From the NCBI GenBank assembly GCA_017546205.1, contig JAFYXJ010000024.1:1-56822 (forward strand): a stretch of DNA of 56,822 nucleotides, given 5' to 3'. The notes beneath the pieces are model-generated. The model saw nothing but the letters and a program-made list of their open reading frames with translations, did not search any database and was not told the origin of the DNA. The position numbers and the translations under genes are program-made. Shown in pieces: positions 36,580 through 48,753 of the stretch (its first letter is position 1; every line of letters begins with the position of its first letter). The stretch is from Clostridia bacterium. GTDB taxonomy: Bacteria; Bacillota; Clostridia; Monoglobales; Monoglobaceae.

Positions 36580-37377
36580 ATGAAACAGTATAAGGGTGCA
36601 ATTTTTTGTGATATTGATGGGACATTGGTAGATGAAAGTGCAGAAATTTTCATTCCTACCCAACAGGTTCGGGATGCCTTGCATAAAGTTAAGGAAAAGG
36701 GTTACCTGATTGGCGTTGCAACGGGAAGAGCCGAATGTTATATTCCGGATATGAAGATTGATTTTGACTGTTATGTTTCTTGTAACGGGGCAGTTGCTAC
36801 CGTGAACGGAAAGGAAATGTTCAGCGATACCTTTGGAGGAGGAGAATTGAAAGAGATTCTGGGTTATCTGGAAGAACAGCGCATCGGATATTCTGTTGAA
36901 AATCCCAAAGCATGTTTTTATAACAAGGCAGGAGAGGAAGAGGTTATGCGCGTCATTGAAATCTTCCATATGAATAAGAGTGTCTTTTTTCCGTTGGAAT
37001 CTATTTCGGGACTTCGGGTAAACAAACTGATGATTTCCTTTGACGATCCCAGAAAATATGATGGTTTGGTTGAAAGATTTGGGGAAAAATATTTGATTCC
37101 CATGCACCGAAACGGGATGTCTGCCGATTTTGGAAAACGAAGTATCAATAAGGCAAGCGGTATTCATGCGGTGATTGAAAAATTGAACATTCCCCGTGAA
37201 AACACCTATGCCTTTGGAGATTACGATAACGATGTGGAAATGTTGGGCGAGGTTGGACATGGCATTGCTATGACGCCCCATTCTTCAAAATTGGAGGGTA
37301 TTGCCGAATATATTACCGGAAGTGTCTCAGAAAATGGTATCTGTCAGGGGTTAAGACAATACGGGTTGATAGAATAA
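36580..37377 (+). CDS. Cof-type HAD-family sugar/nucleotide phosphatase
   Basis: This 265-residue haloacid dehalogenase-type hydrolase has motif I as [12 protein letters not shown] (nucleophile Asp in the first 12 residues), motif II as GVATGRAE and motif IV as [10 protein letters not shown], with a C2-type cap domain between about residues 85 and 190. Members remove phosphate from sugar phosphates or cofactors such as FMN and PLP; the substrate cannot be chosen here. It is a single-gene unit. Confidence 0.88.
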   Translation: MKQYKGAIFCDIDGTLVDESAEIFIPTQQVRDALHKVKEKGYLIGVATGRAECYIPDMKIDFDCYVSCNGAVATVNGKEMFSDTFGGGELKEILGYLEEQRIGYSVENPKACFYNKAGEEEVMRVIEIFHMNKSVFFPLESISGLRVNKLMISFDDPRKYDGLVERFGEKYLIPMHRNGMSADFGKRSINKASGIHAVIEKLNIPRENTYAFGDYDNDVEMLGEVGHGIAMTPHSSKLEGIAEYITGSVSENGICQGLRQYGLIE

Positions 37378-37378
37378 A

Positions 37379-37409
37379 AGAATACCTGCAGATGATCTGC
37401 AGGTATTCT
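37379..37409. terminator. Hairpin terminator between HAD and mgtC genes
   Basis: A perfect 14-bp stem (AGAATACCTGCAGA and its complement) with a TGA loop separates the convergent genes. The T-tract on the plus side is weak. Confidence 0.75.
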
Positions 37410-37410
37410 C

Positions 37411-38019
37411 TTATACTTGAACCATAGTGGCTTCTTCCGGTTCCGGATTGGAGGCGGTTACCGTAATGGTGTAGACGGTCTTGCCCTCCTGTTGTTGTGT
37501 TTGAGATTCTAACTGTGTTTCCAGTGCCGCAAGGACCTCATGAAGAGGAGAGGAAGCACTTACGGGTGTGGGAGCCTTTTCTTTGGGGAAATTATGCAAT
37601 ACAATTTGCATCAAAAGAAGAAGTAGAGCCGCCGCAATGCCGATGATGTAAAGGCCGGCACCTAATGCCATACCAATACCGCAGGTCGCCCAAACACCGG
37701 CTGCAGTAGTAAGACCAATAACAGTTTTTTCGTTGATAAAAATGAGTCCTGCACCCAGAAAACCGATTCCGCTTACAACGCCGGAGGCAATACGGGAGGG
37801 ATCAATCTTCACCAACTGACCGTAAAGGTCCATTTCCAGAACATCCATGTACGCATACTTAGAAAGAATCATCATCATAGCGGACGCACATGCAACAACA
37901 GCGTGAGTGCGGACGCCGGCAGCCTTTGCGTGGCTTTTTCTTTCATAACCGATGAAAATTCCGCACACACATGCAATCACGAGACGCAGAATCAATTCTG
38001 CTTGAAACATTGCTGACAA
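37411..38019 (-). CDS. mgtC: MgtC/SapB-family membrane protein
   Basis: This 202-residue membrane protein has the MgtC signature GIFIGYERKSHAKAAGVRTHAVV after helix 1 (shown here as GYERKSHAKAAGVRTH), then GVVSGIGFLGAGLIF and GLTTAAGVWATCGIGMA, with about five hydrophobic helices and a hydrophilic tail of about 60 residues. Family members act in Mg2+ limitation and inhibit or tune other membrane systems; transport by MgtC itself is doubtful. I choose TTG at 38019 because AAGGTG lies seven bases upstream; the ATG at 38010 would be too far from it. Confidence 0.88.
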   Translation of the reverse strand: MSAMFQAELILRLVIACVCGIFIGYERKSHAKAAGVRTHAVVACASAMMMILSKYAYMDVLEMDLYGQLVKIDPSRIASGVVSGIGFLGAGLIFINEKTVIGLTTAAGVWATCGIGMALGAGLYIIGIAAALLLLLMQIVLHNFPKEKAPTPVSASSPLHEVLAALETQLESQTQQQEGKTVYTITVTASNPEPEEATMVQV

Positions 38020-38057
38020 ATAATCATCACCTTTCGATAAAATGAAATATAGAAAAA

Positions 38058-38079
38058 CATTTCTGTTACAACAGAAATG
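38058..38079. other. Palindromic hairpin in the mgtC leader
   Basis: CATTTCTGTT and AACAGAAATG form a perfect 10-bp inverted repeat around AC, within the roughly 90-base leader of mgtC. It could be an operator or an RNA hairpin. Confidence 0.55.
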
Positions 38080-38116
38080 ATTATATAAATTAAGGTAGGG
38101 TTATATATAAAGTATA

Positions 38117-38145
38117 AGTATAATGTTTTTATTATGAATTGTCAA
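38117..38145 (-). promoter_or_regulatory. Promoter of mgtC
   Basis: On the minus strand, consensus TTGACA (38145-38140) and TATACT (38122-38117) are 17 bases apart. Confidence 0.75.
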
Positions 38146-38199
38146 GAACAAAAAACAAAAAATAAATGGAAAAAAATTAAATTATTTTCAAAAAAGGTG

Positions 38200-38228
38200 T
38201 TGACAAATCCGTTGGAAACTGCTATAAT
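38200..38228 (+). promoter_or_regulatory. Promoter of the tRNA cluster
   Basis: Perfect TTGACA (38200-38205) and TATAAT (38223-38228) with a 17-base spacer, 21 bases before the first tRNA. Confidence 0.9.
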
Positions 38229-38249
38229 TCTAAAGTCGCTTTGATACGG

Positions 38250-38323
38250 GCGGGTGTAGTTCAATGGTAGAATCTCAGCCTTCCAAGCTGATTGCGTGGG
38301 TTCGATTCCCATCACCCGCTCCA
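38250..38323 (+). tRNA. tRNA-Gly (anticodon TCC)
   Basis: The acceptor stem GCGGGTG/CACCCGC closes a cloverleaf with anticodon loop CTTCCAA (anticodon TCC, reads GGA), T-loop TTCGATT, and an encoded CCA end. First gene of the five-tRNA transcript. Confidence 0.96.
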
Positions 38324-38354
38324 TTTTTTATCAAAGGGTAGGATTGGATGATGT

Positions 38355-38431
<77 letters not shown>

Positions 38432-38436
38432 GACAT

Positions 38437-38514
38437 GGTGGGTATAGCTCAGTTGGCTAGAGCGCCAGATTGTGGCTCTGGAGGTCAAGGGTTCAATTCC
38501 CTTTACCCACCCCA
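38437..38514 (+). tRNA. tRNA-His (anticodon GTG)
   Basis: Acceptor stem GTGGGTA/TACCCAC with the extra 5' G (position -1) opposite discriminator C, anticodon loop TTGTGGC (anticodon GTG), and encoded CCA. The G-1:C73 pair is the identity element of tRNA-His. Confidence 0.96.
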
Positions 38515-38525
38515 GTTTTTTATAT

Positions 38526-38600
38526 TGGGCTGTCGTCAAGCGGTAAGACACAGCACTTTGACTGCTGCATTCGTAGGTTCGAATCCTGCCAGCCCAGCCA
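38526..38600 (+). tRNA. tRNA-Gln (anticodon TTG)
   Basis: Acceptor stem TGGGCTG/CAGCCCA with a weak first U-A pair as in other tRNA-Gln, anticodon loop CTTTGAC (anticodon TTG), T-loop TTCGAAT, and encoded CCA. Confidence 0.96.
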
Positions 38601-38620
38601 TTTTTCTTAAAATTGAATAT

Positions 38621-38696
38621 GACCCATTAGCTCAGTTGGCAGAGCACTTGACTTTTAATCAAGGTGTCCGCGGTTCGAATCCGCGATGGGTCACCA
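38621..38696 (+). tRNA. tRNA-Lys (anticodon TTT)
   Basis: Acceptor stem GACCCAT/ATGGGTC, anticodon loop CTTTTAA (anticodon TTT), T-loop TTCGAAT, discriminator A and encoded CCA. It is the last tRNA of the cluster and marks the border with the accessory region. Confidence 0.96.
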
Positions 38697-38699
38697 AGC

Positions 38700-38736
38700 A
38701 AAAAAGGCTTAAAACCAATGGTTTTAAGCCTTTTTT
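38700..38736 (+). terminator. Terminator of the tRNA cluster
   Basis: A 17-bp stem (AAAAAAGGCTTAAAACC and its complement) with an AAT loop and T-rich tail begins four bases after tRNA-Lys. Confidence 0.92.
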
Positions 38737-38769
38737 GTTTTTTTATCTCCCAAAATAATCTCTATTTTT

Positions 38770-38832
38770 TTATATTTTGACATCTATTTGACATCTATAC
38801 GACTTTTTTGTCAATGCGTTAAGTTGGATCCT
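38770..38832 (-). pseudogene. Possible relic of an integrase 3' end (very short)
   Basis: Twenty open codons between two stops on the minus strand end in ALTKKSYRCQIDVKI and point toward tRNA-Lys. The tail and location recall the ends of tyrosine-type integrases of elements inserted at tRNA genes, but the match is from memory and too short to be firm. The rest of any such gene is gone. Confidence 0.2.
38776..38797 (+). repeat. Two tandem 11-bp repeats near tRNA-Lys
   Basis: TTTGACATCTA occurs twice in direct succession, 80 bases after tRNA-Lys and within the possible integrase relic. Otherwise the stretch from 38737 to 38864 holds nothing I recognise. Confidence 0.6.
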
Positions 38833-38864
38833 TCAATCCGGTTTGGCATTGTTGCTTGCATCAA

Positions 38865-39638
38865 TTATACCAAAAGTTTCCTATATTCACGGGGGGTCAT
38901 ATTTGTTATTAGCTTAAATTGTTTCATGAATTGGGTGTCGCTGCTATATCCCAGTAATTCAGAAATCGTTCCTACGGAATAGTTTGTTGAACTTAATAAT
39001 CGTTTTGAATATTCAATTCGACTGTTGATGACATCTGTAATGGGAGAGACATCAAAATACTTTTTATACAAATGTTGAAAGTAGGATTTGCTTAGATTCA
39101 GTTCTCCGGCAAGATTTTCTACCGTATGCTTTACCGAGGGCGTGTTGTATATTTTTGTTCTTATTTTTACCATCTCATTATAATACATTTTGTTTGTAGC
39201 AAGTTGATGAAATGATTCTCGGTATTTAGTACAAATAATCTCTAAGAATAATTCAAGTGTTTTATTTTTGTATGCATTTGCAGAAACATATTCCTCTTGC
39301 ATCATTTTAATAATTTTAGAGAGTGTAGCGGCATTTTCTAATTCCACAAGTTTATCGAGAATATTTGTGTTTTTGAAAAGTAATGCCTCTTCCTCGGGTG
39401 TAAGAGAGAAATGTATCCAGTCATTTACAAATACTTCGTTATTGGCTGCATAGCGTTGTGGTGTTCCTTTATTGAAAATAATCATGGAGTTTGGCAGAAC
39501 ATTGATCTTTTCATCGCCAAACCAGATAATCGCTTTTGACTTAATTAAAAGAAGGGTATATTCATTTAATCCATGAGGTCTGGTAAGCACCCAGTTTTTA
39601 TGTTCCTTGAAATTATATCCCATAGAATTGACTACCAT
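38865..39638 (-). CDS. AraC-family transcriptional regulator
   Basis: This 257-residue protein has an N-terminal cupin-like sugar-sensing domain (about 1-130, with IIFNKGTPQRY) and a C-terminal pair of helix-turn-helix motifs (about 160-257: LAGELNLSKSYFQHLYKKY and ISELLGYSSDTQFMKQFK, ending MTPREYRKLL). It is transcribed divergently from the beta-galactosidase gene with overlapping promoters, so it most likely activates that operon when it binds a sugar. GGAGG precedes the ATG at 39638. Confidence 0.92.
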   Translation of the reverse strand: MVVNSMGYNFKEHKNWVLTRPHGLNEYTLLLIKSKAIIWFGDEKINVLPNSMIIFNKGTPQRYAANNEVFVNDWIHFSLTPEEEALLFKNTNILDKLVELENAATLSKIIKMMQEEYVSANAYKNKTLELFLEIICTKYRESFHQLATNKMYYNEMVKIRTKIYNTPSVKHTVENLAGELNLSKSYFQHLYKKYFDVSPITDVINSRIEYSKRLLSSTNYSVGTISELLGYSSDTQFMKQFKLITNMTPREYRKLLV

Positions 39639-39640
39639 AA

Positions 39641-42610
<2,970 letters not shown>

Positions 42611-42730
42611 TGGAAACTATGGATATTGCCTAAAATAACACAGATTTGTGAAACAAGAAACGATAGAATTTAAAAGTATCTTTTCTAATGAAAATAAAAA
42701 GTTTTGTATATGTAAAAGGATGAAAGGCTT

Positions 42731-44488
42731 ATGAATAATATACCTCGTTTTGAACATCCAACTCCTCAGTTTTTGCGTAAACGGTGGAGAAACTTAAATG
42801 GTGAATGGGAATTTGAGTTTGATTTTGATAAAACTGCACTTCAACAGGAAACTTTTTCTAAAGAAAAGTTAGAAAAAACAATTCTTATTCCGTTTTGCCC
42901 GGAAAGTGATCTTTCTAGAGTTGGTTATAGGGATTATATTCCCGCAATTTGTTACCAAAAATCCTTTGTGATTTCAGAGGATGATTTGAACCATAGAATT
43001 ATACTGCATTTTGGAGCGGTAGATTATAAAGCGCATGTTTATGTTAATAAGAAAAAAGTAGGAATACACATTGGGGGCTATACTCCATTTCATTTCGACA
43101 TTACGGATTTTGTTGTCGAGGGAGAAAATAAAATTTTTCTATATGCAGAAGATGATGTAACAACGGGGCTGCAATGTAGCGGAAAGCAGACAGAAAAGCC
43201 GTATTCTTACGAGTGCCGTTATACACGAACTACAGGTATTTGGCAGACCGTATGGCTTGAATTTGTTCCGGAAAAACATATAAAATCGTATCGATTTTAT
43301 CCCGATGTCAAGGAGTGTTCTGTGTTGATCACAGGAGAAACACATGGTAATGGTATGGTGAATGTGTATATTGGGTTGGAAGGTGATACGGTTGGAATAG
43401 CACAGGCTTTCAGCAACGGATATTTTTCTGTAAAAGTTCCTTTGACCAAGAAACAGTTATGGGAGATTGGCAAGGGTGGTCTTTATGATGTGAAATTCCA
43501 GTTTGAAGAAGATTGCGTATCCAGTTATTTCGGGCTTAGAGAAATTCAAATTGATGGATACAAAATTTTGATTAATGGTAAATCTGTTTTTCAAAGATTG
43601 GTACTTGACCAAGGCTATTATCCGGACGGGATTTATACAGCTCCTTCGGATGATGCATTAAAAAACGATATACTTTTGTCGATGAACGCGGGATTTAATG
43701 GCGCGAGATTGCACGAAAAAGTCTTTGAACCACGTTATTTATATCATGCAGATTGCTTAGGCTATCTGGTTTGGGGTGAATATCCGGATTGGGGTATCAA
43801 TGACTATAACAACGGAAAAGTTTTGTCGGATATGCTGAATGGATGGGTAGAAGCAATCCACAGGGACTTTAATCACCCCTCTATTATTGGATGGTGTCCA
43901 TTTAATGAAACATGGAAGTATATTGAATCGGAAACAGGGCTAAGAGTTTTGGAAACCTTTTATACGGTTACAAAGCAATTAGACCCCACACGGCCTTGCA
44001 TTGATGCGAGTGGAAATTTTCATTCTGTTACGGATATCTACGATTTACATGATTACGACCAAGATCCGGTTTCCTTTGGAAAAAGATATCAAATGTTTGC
44101 AGAAAAAGGAATATATGATACCTCGGAATATGCACCGGATGCAAAACCATTTTTCTATAAGTACTATCAGTATCAGATAGGAACGCCGTCCTTTGTGAGC
44201 GAATATGGAGGTATCCGTTGGGATTTATGCCCGGATGTTGAAAATGACTTGAAAGAAAGTTGGGGATATGGAAACGCCCCAAAAACAGAAAAAGAATTCA
44301 TGGAAAGATATCGCGGTCTCACAGAAACTTTGCTGAAAAATAAGTACATGTTTGGTTTTTGTTATACGCAGCTTTATGATGTAGAGCAGGAGAAAAACGG
44401 ATTGTATACATACGAAAGAAGTCCCAAGTTTGATATGGAACCAATTAAAAATATAAATATACAAACGGCAGAAATAGAAAAGGAGTGA
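42731..44488 (+). CDS. Glycoside hydrolase family 2 enzyme, short form
   Basis: This 585-residue protein has the GH2 sugar-binding domain (WRNLNGEWEFEFDFD), a beta-sandwich, and a TIM barrel with the acid/base E393 in PFNETWK and nucleophile E491 in SEYGG. It lacks the C-terminal domains of LacZ and has no signal peptide, so it is cytoplasmic. GH2 covers beta-galactosidase, beta-glucuronidase, beta-mannosidase and others; the specificity here is not clear. The 120-base gap from lacZ holds no convincing promoter or terminator. Its stop lies five bases before the start of the SLH gene. Confidence 0.88.
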   Translation: MNNIPRFEHPTPQFLRKRWRNLNGEWEFEFDFDKTALQQETFSKEKLEKTILIPFCPESDLSRVGYRDYIPAICYQKSFVISEDDLNHRIILHFGAVDYKAHVYVNKKKVGIHIGGYTPFHFDITDFVVEGENKIFLYAEDDVTTGLQCSGKQTEKPYSYECRYTRTTGIWQTVWLEFVPEKHIKSYRFYPDVKECSVLITGETHGNGMVNVYIGLEGDTVGIAQAFSNGYFSVKVPLTKKQLWEIGKGGLYDVKFQFEEDCVSSYFGLREIQIDGYKILINGKSVFQRLVLDQGYYPDGIYTAPSDDALKNDILLSMNAGFNGARLHEKVFEPRYLYHADCLGYLVWGEYPDWGINDYNNGKVLSDMLNGWVEAIHRDFNHPSIIGWCPFNETWKYIESETGLRVLETFYTVTKQLDPTRPCIDASGNFHSVTDIYDLHDYDQDPVSFGKRYQMFAEKGIYDTSEYAPDAKPFFYKYYQYQIGTPSFVSEYGGIRWDLCPDVENDLKESWGYGNAPKTEKEFMERYRGLTETLLKNKYMFGFCYTQLYDVEQEKNGLYTYERSPKFDMEPIKNINIQTAEIEKE

Positions 44489-44493
44489 GTGCG

Positions 44494-46170
44494 TTGAAGT
44501 ATAAAGTTTTATCTATCCTAGCTGCGACAATGATGGCAGTTACCGGTGTGACAGCGTTTGCAGCACCGACGGTAGAAAAGCTTGATATGTATGGCGGAAT
44601 CGTAACGGTAAGCGGTACGCTGGAAGGCGAAAGCGACGGCAAAGTGATATTCACCGTGTGGCCAAAGAATGAAGAAAGAATCATATCCACCATTTCTGCA
44701 ATGGGTGAAGTGCAGGGAACGGGTACCTCCTATCAGCTTTCCTTCGGACTTGAGCAAAGCGACGATTATGTGCTTGTTGTTCGTGCTGACAAAGAGAATG
44801 TAGAATATCCGTTTTCCAGTGCAGGTGTCAATGATTTGGCAACTTTTGTGACTCGGGTTGCAGACGAATACACGCAAAACAACACGGATGAGCTTGCATT
44901 GGGAGCTGCTATAGAAACATTGTTCTCAGCACCAGAAAATAGCTTAGTAATTACCGCACTTGGTGTAGATATGGTTGTGTATGGAGGATTTTCTCCTGTG
45001 CAAAAAGGAGAACTTTTTTCTCTTTTTGTAAAGAATACGGATTTTACCAATCTTTCTATTGACGAACTGGCAAAAGGGTATGCAATTGCAGAAGATTTGT
45101 TCTTTGTTAACAACAATATGAAACTAACCGAAACGCTGCAATCGAGAAATTATAGCTTTGAGGGTACCGAATATACAAGCTATACCCATGAAAAACAGAC
45201 ACGTATCGGTGCATTGGTACAAGCGCATGGGCCGTATACTACAGAAAGTAAATTGCTAACAGGATATCAATTGGCATGTATGTTGGATGCTGTTAACACC
45301 GAACACCGGGTGGAGAAAATTTTTGGAGTTATTTCCCAGTATGCGAGTGGATTGCAAATACAAAGTGATCCAAGATACACAGATTACATTTCAAACAACA
45401 ATGAAGCGTGGAACATTAAGCTGATACAATCACTTTCCCAAAACCATGCATCAGATGCAGAGGTGTTGCTTGCGACCATAAATGCCAGCAAGGTTATACC
45501 ATCAGGAACAACCGGCGGTACCACAGGAGGGAGTTCTTCTGGTGGCGGCGGAGGCTTGTCATATTATGTGGATGACAAATCTCAAAATAGCGCCAAACCC
45601 GAAACTGTTGTTCAGCAAGGTAGCTTTGTTGATATGCAGGGATATGAATGGGCGAAAGATTCTGTTGAGAAATTGGTGGGAAAAGGTGTAGTTGCCGGCT
45701 ATGGCAATCGTACCTTTGCTCCTTACCAGTATGTGACCAGGGAAGAATTTATCAAGATGATTGTCATGGCATTAAACATCCCTTATCAGGATGCTGATTG
45801 CAGCTTTGTGGATGTGTTTGAAAACGATTGGTTTTATCCCTACGTGGGTGCAGCACAGAAATTCGGAATCACGAATGGTATCAAGGATAGATTTTTTGGA
45901 GTTAAGACCGAAATCATTCGTCAGGATGCTTTTGTAATGCTGACAAGAGCGGTCAATAAGGCTGGTTATTCCATTAAAAAGGAAAGAAACTATATGGAAT
46001 TCAGGGACAATGCGCAAATTGATGATTATGCAATGGAGGCAGTTACTCAACTCTATTCTGCCGGCATTGTGAACGGAGATGATAAGAGAGAACTTCATCC
46101 AAAAGAGAATCTTACAAGAGCAGAAGCTGCAAAAATTATCAATGGCATCATGCAAGAGGTGGGATTATGA
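44494..46170 (+). CDS. S-layer homology (SLH) domain cell-surface protein
   Basis: This 558-residue protein has a signal peptide (residues 1-24, ending TAFAA), an immunoglobulin-like beta domain (about 28-110, GGIVTVSGTLEG), a helical region to about 335, a Gly/Ser/Thr linker (about 337-356) and three C-terminal SLH repeats (about 383-558; WAKDSVEKL, YVGAAQKFGITNG, AVTQLYSAGIVNGD) with the TREE/TRAEA signature. SLH domains bind pyruvylated wall polymers. The start is TTG at 44494: GGAG lies eight bases upstream, whereas a GTG at 44485 overlaps that site. No enzymatic domain is recognised, so it may be a scaffold or surface receptor. Confidence 0.88.
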   Translation: MKYKVLSILAATMMAVTGVTAFAAPTVEKLDMYGGIVTVSGTLEGESDGKVIFTVWPKNEERIISTISAMGEVQGTGTSYQLSFGLEQSDDYVLVVRADKENVEYPFSSAGVNDLATFVTRVADEYTQNNTDELALGAAIETLFSAPENSLVITALGVDMVVYGGFSPVQKGELFSLFVKNTDFTNLSIDELAKGYAIAEDLFFVNNNMKLTETLQSRNYSFEGTEYTSYTHEKQTRIGALVQAHGPYTTESKLLTGYQLACMLDAVNTEHRVEKIFGVISQYASGLQIQSDPRYTDYISNNNEAWNIKLIQSLSQNHASDAEVLLATINASKVIPSGTTGGTTGGSSSGGGGGLSYYVDDKSQNSAKPETVVQQGSFVDMQGYEWAKDSVEKLVGKGVVAGYGNRTFAPYQYVTREEFIKMIVMALNIPYQDADCSFVDVFENDWFYPYVGAAQKFGITNGIKDRFFGVKTEIIRQDAFVMLTRAVNKAGYSIKKERNYMEFRDNAQIDDYAMEAVTQLYSAGIVNGDDKRELHPKENLTRAEAAKIINGIMQEVGL

Positions 46171-48710
46171 TAAGAAGAATTATTTGCGTTATTATTGTCA
46201 TTTGTTTTGTAATAAGTACCGTTGGCGTGATCGCAACAAGTACAGACAATAACGGTAACTATCAGGAAAATTTAGCAATGCTGAAGGCATTGCGGATTGT
46301 ATTGGGATATGGAGAAACGGAACCTAATCCGCTTGAAGTTGCTAAGAAAAATGTGTTTATTAACTTTTTAATGAATACTGTGTCGGAAAACGGGTTTTCA
46401 ATACAAAAAAATGAGACTGCACTTATTATGGCACAGCAGATTGGAGTCATTGAAGACGCACAAACAATTGGCGACGATACACTCAAGTATGAAGAAATGC
46501 TGAAGATGGGTGTTGCAATTTTAGGATATCGTGGACTTGCAGAAAACAACGGCGGATATCCAGCAGGATACCTCCAGATGGCATCCAGAATCGGTATCAG
46601 TCAGGGTATTTCCGGCAAAGAGGAAGTCAGCAATGCGGAAATGATACAGTTCCTTGTCAATATCATTGAAGCCGATTATATGGATCGAACCTCTTGGGAT
46701 GAAGAGGGCGGCAATTATGAAATTATTGAAAAACTTGGCATTCTTGAGAAAACAAGGAACATCTATCATATTATAGGTGTCGTAGACGCCAATGACCTTG
46801 GCGGAATATACGGCGGCGCAGAAGTGCTGCAGGATTGTGTTTCTATCAATGGAGAACTTTATCAGGCAGGAGTTTCAAACGTAGCTGACATGCTTGGGTA
46901 TAAGGTTGATGTCTATGCTGAAAAAATAAATGGCAGCGAGATGACGATTTTGCATGCGAGACCGCATCTAACGGTGGAGACTATAGATGTTGAACTTGAA
47001 AACATGGTTGATGTGGATGAAACCTTTGATGTTGTAACCTACTACAAAAATGAAACAGACAGCAATACAAAGGAGATTAAGCTCGCCAAGCCCTTTGCCT
47101 TTCTTTTGAACGGAAAAGCATACGCAGACTACACAAAAACTGATTTTACAGATGGGAACGGAAGTATCACCTTTGTGGACAATGAGGGTGACGGGTTCTA
47201 TGATGTAGTTCAGTTAAAGCGTTACGAGTCAATGATTGTATCTGCACTTTCCTCCGGAGAAAAAATCATTTATAACGAGTTTGAAGATGCAACGCTGCTT
47301 CCGATTCTTAAGCTTTCTGATTACACAGAAGAGGCGGGACACATTGAGATTTACCGAAATGGAGAGAAAGCAGAGCTTTCTGCCATCGAAGAAGAGGATG
47401 TTCTTGATGTTTATCGGACACAAGGCAGCGGAACCAACAAAATCAGGATTGATGCATGGAACCAAAAGGTTTCTGCCTCAATCACCCGTTATAATCAAGA
47501 TACAGCCCGTATTACCACAAGCTTAGACGAGTACAAGCTGTCAGATACTTACAAAAAAGCAGCTTTGCTTGGAGAAAAGTTTGCAGTAAGCATTCTCCCC
47601 GGAAGAGATTATATCCTGTACCTCAATGGCGAGGGCAGGGTAATTGGACTGAAAAAGGGTGCGACAGATGGGTATATTACAGGTTTTCTGCGAACCTATG
47701 CAGAGGAAGGCTTGTTTACTCCGGAATTGATGTTGAGAATTTTGACAGAAGATGGAGAGTGGAACACCTTTGTTGTGGCGGATTCCTTAAAAATTAACGG
47801 AGAAACCGGTGGAACACCGCAGGGAGCAAAGCTCAGAATTGAAAATGAGGTTGCCTGTCCGGGCATCATTCGCTTTACCTTAAATCAGGACGGTGAAATC
47901 AATAATCTTGAGCTGCCACAGACTTTTGTCGGAGAAAAGGAGGAAGAACGCCTGACCGCTACCAGTGAGTTGAAATACAACTACAGAGGCGGCAATCAGT
48001 CCTTTGCATCCCAGTATTATCTGGCAAAAGATGCGGTAGTCTTCATGATACCCAAGGACAGTAGAGACAATGAGCAGCTTTATAAGCTTGGAACTGTCAG
48101 CAATATGGTGAGTGACAAGGAATATATCTTTAAGGGCTATGATGTGGATGAATATAAATTTATAAAAACAGTCATGATTTCCGCAACAGACAGTGAAATT
48201 AAAGAGACAGGCAGAGAAGCTTATTTTGTCAAGGAAAAGGGAGAAATTTTACTGTCGAACGGAGATTCTTCATCCATCGTGTATGTAGTATCCAATTCAT
48301 ACAGGGAACTGACACTCATAGGTGAGGACACAGATACCTTTGATCAGGTGAAAAAGGGCGATGTGATCAAGTGCAGCTTGAATTCAGAGGGGTTTGTCAA
48401 TGATGCTAACGTTCTTTATTCTATGTCAAGCGGAACTGTGGCAAGTGATATGACAAGCACCCATGCAAGCTCTGCCATTATCAAGGGGGACTTGGTTAAA
48501 GCAGACCGGAGCGGAGGACGGATTCTGCTGAATTTTGGCGGAACGGAAAATAAGGCATTGCGGATTCCGTCTACAATCAATGCTATTATCTACGATACAG
48601 ACTCCGACCAGATCATCTATGGAACCTTAGAAGATGCCTTGCCGGGAGATTTTGTGATTGCTGATTCTTACTGGTCACAGATACAGAACCTTTTCTTAAT
48701 AAGAAACTAA
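46167..48710 (+). CDS. Secreted protein with degenerate SLH-like repeats, function unknown
   Basis: I do not recognise this 847-residue protein as a named family. It has a signal peptide (about residues 1-24), two or three weak SLH-like repeats at about 30-175 (GYLQMASRIGISQGISG, VSNAEMIQFLVNII) and then about 650 residues of beta-rich sequence with recurring short segments (YILYLNGEGRVIGLK, ITGFLRTYAEEG, GDVIKCSLNSEGFV) that suggest repeated small barrels. No catalytic motif or membrane anchor is apparent. Its ATG overlaps the stop of the SLH gene (ATGA), so both products are probably made in equal amounts and act together at the S-layer. Confidence 0.6.
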   Translation: MIRRIICVIIVICFVISTVGVIATSTDNNGNYQENLAMLKALRIVLGYGETEPNPLEVAKKNVFINFLMNTVSENGFSIQKNETALIMAQQIGVIEDAQTIGDDTLKYEEMLKMGVAILGYRGLAENNGGYPAGYLQMASRIGISQGISGKEEVSNAEMIQFLVNIIEADYMDRTSWDEEGGNYEIIEKLGILEKTRNIYHIIGVVDANDLGGIYGGAEVLQDCVSINGELYQAGVSNVADMLGYKVDVYAEKINGSEMTILHARPHLTVETIDVELENMVDVDETFDVVTYYKNETDSNTKEIKLAKPFAFLLNGKAYADYTKTDFTDGNGSITFVDNEGDGFYDVVQLKRYESMIVSALSSGEKIIYNEFEDATLLPILKLSDYTEEAGHIEIYRNGEKAELSAIEEEDVLDVYRTQGSGTNKIRIDAWNQKVSASITRYNQDTARITTSLDEYKLSDTYKKAALLGEKFAVSILPGRDYILYLNGEGRVIGLKKGATDGYITGFLRTYAEEGLFTPELMLRILTEDGEWNTFVVADSLKINGETGGTPQGAKLRIENEVACPGIIRFTLNQDGEINNLELPQTFVGEKEEERLTATSELKYNYRGGNQSFASQYYLAKDAVVFMIPKDSRDNEQLYKLGTVSNMVSDKEYIFKGYDVDEYKFIKTVMISATDSEIKETGREAYFVKEKGEILLSNGDSSSIVYVVSNSYRELTLIGEDTDTFDQVKKGDVIKCSLNSEGFVNDANVLYSMSSGTVASDMTSTHASSAIIKGDLVKADRSGGRILLNFGGTENKALRIPSTINAIIYDTDSDQIIYGTLEDALPGDFVIADSYWSQIQNLFLIRN

Positions 48711-48753
48711 ATAAAGTAAAAAATAAATTTTACATAAAAAGGAGAGAATTATT

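Noticed and set aside
36463..37281. Upstream extension of the ygiQ frame on the minus strand
   Set aside because: It runs antisense through the promoter region and the HAD gene; YgiQ similarity starts only at 36462.
42611..42730. Separate promoter for the second GH2 gene
   Set aside because: The A+T-rich gap contains -10-like stretches but no convincing -35/-10 pair at standard spacing.
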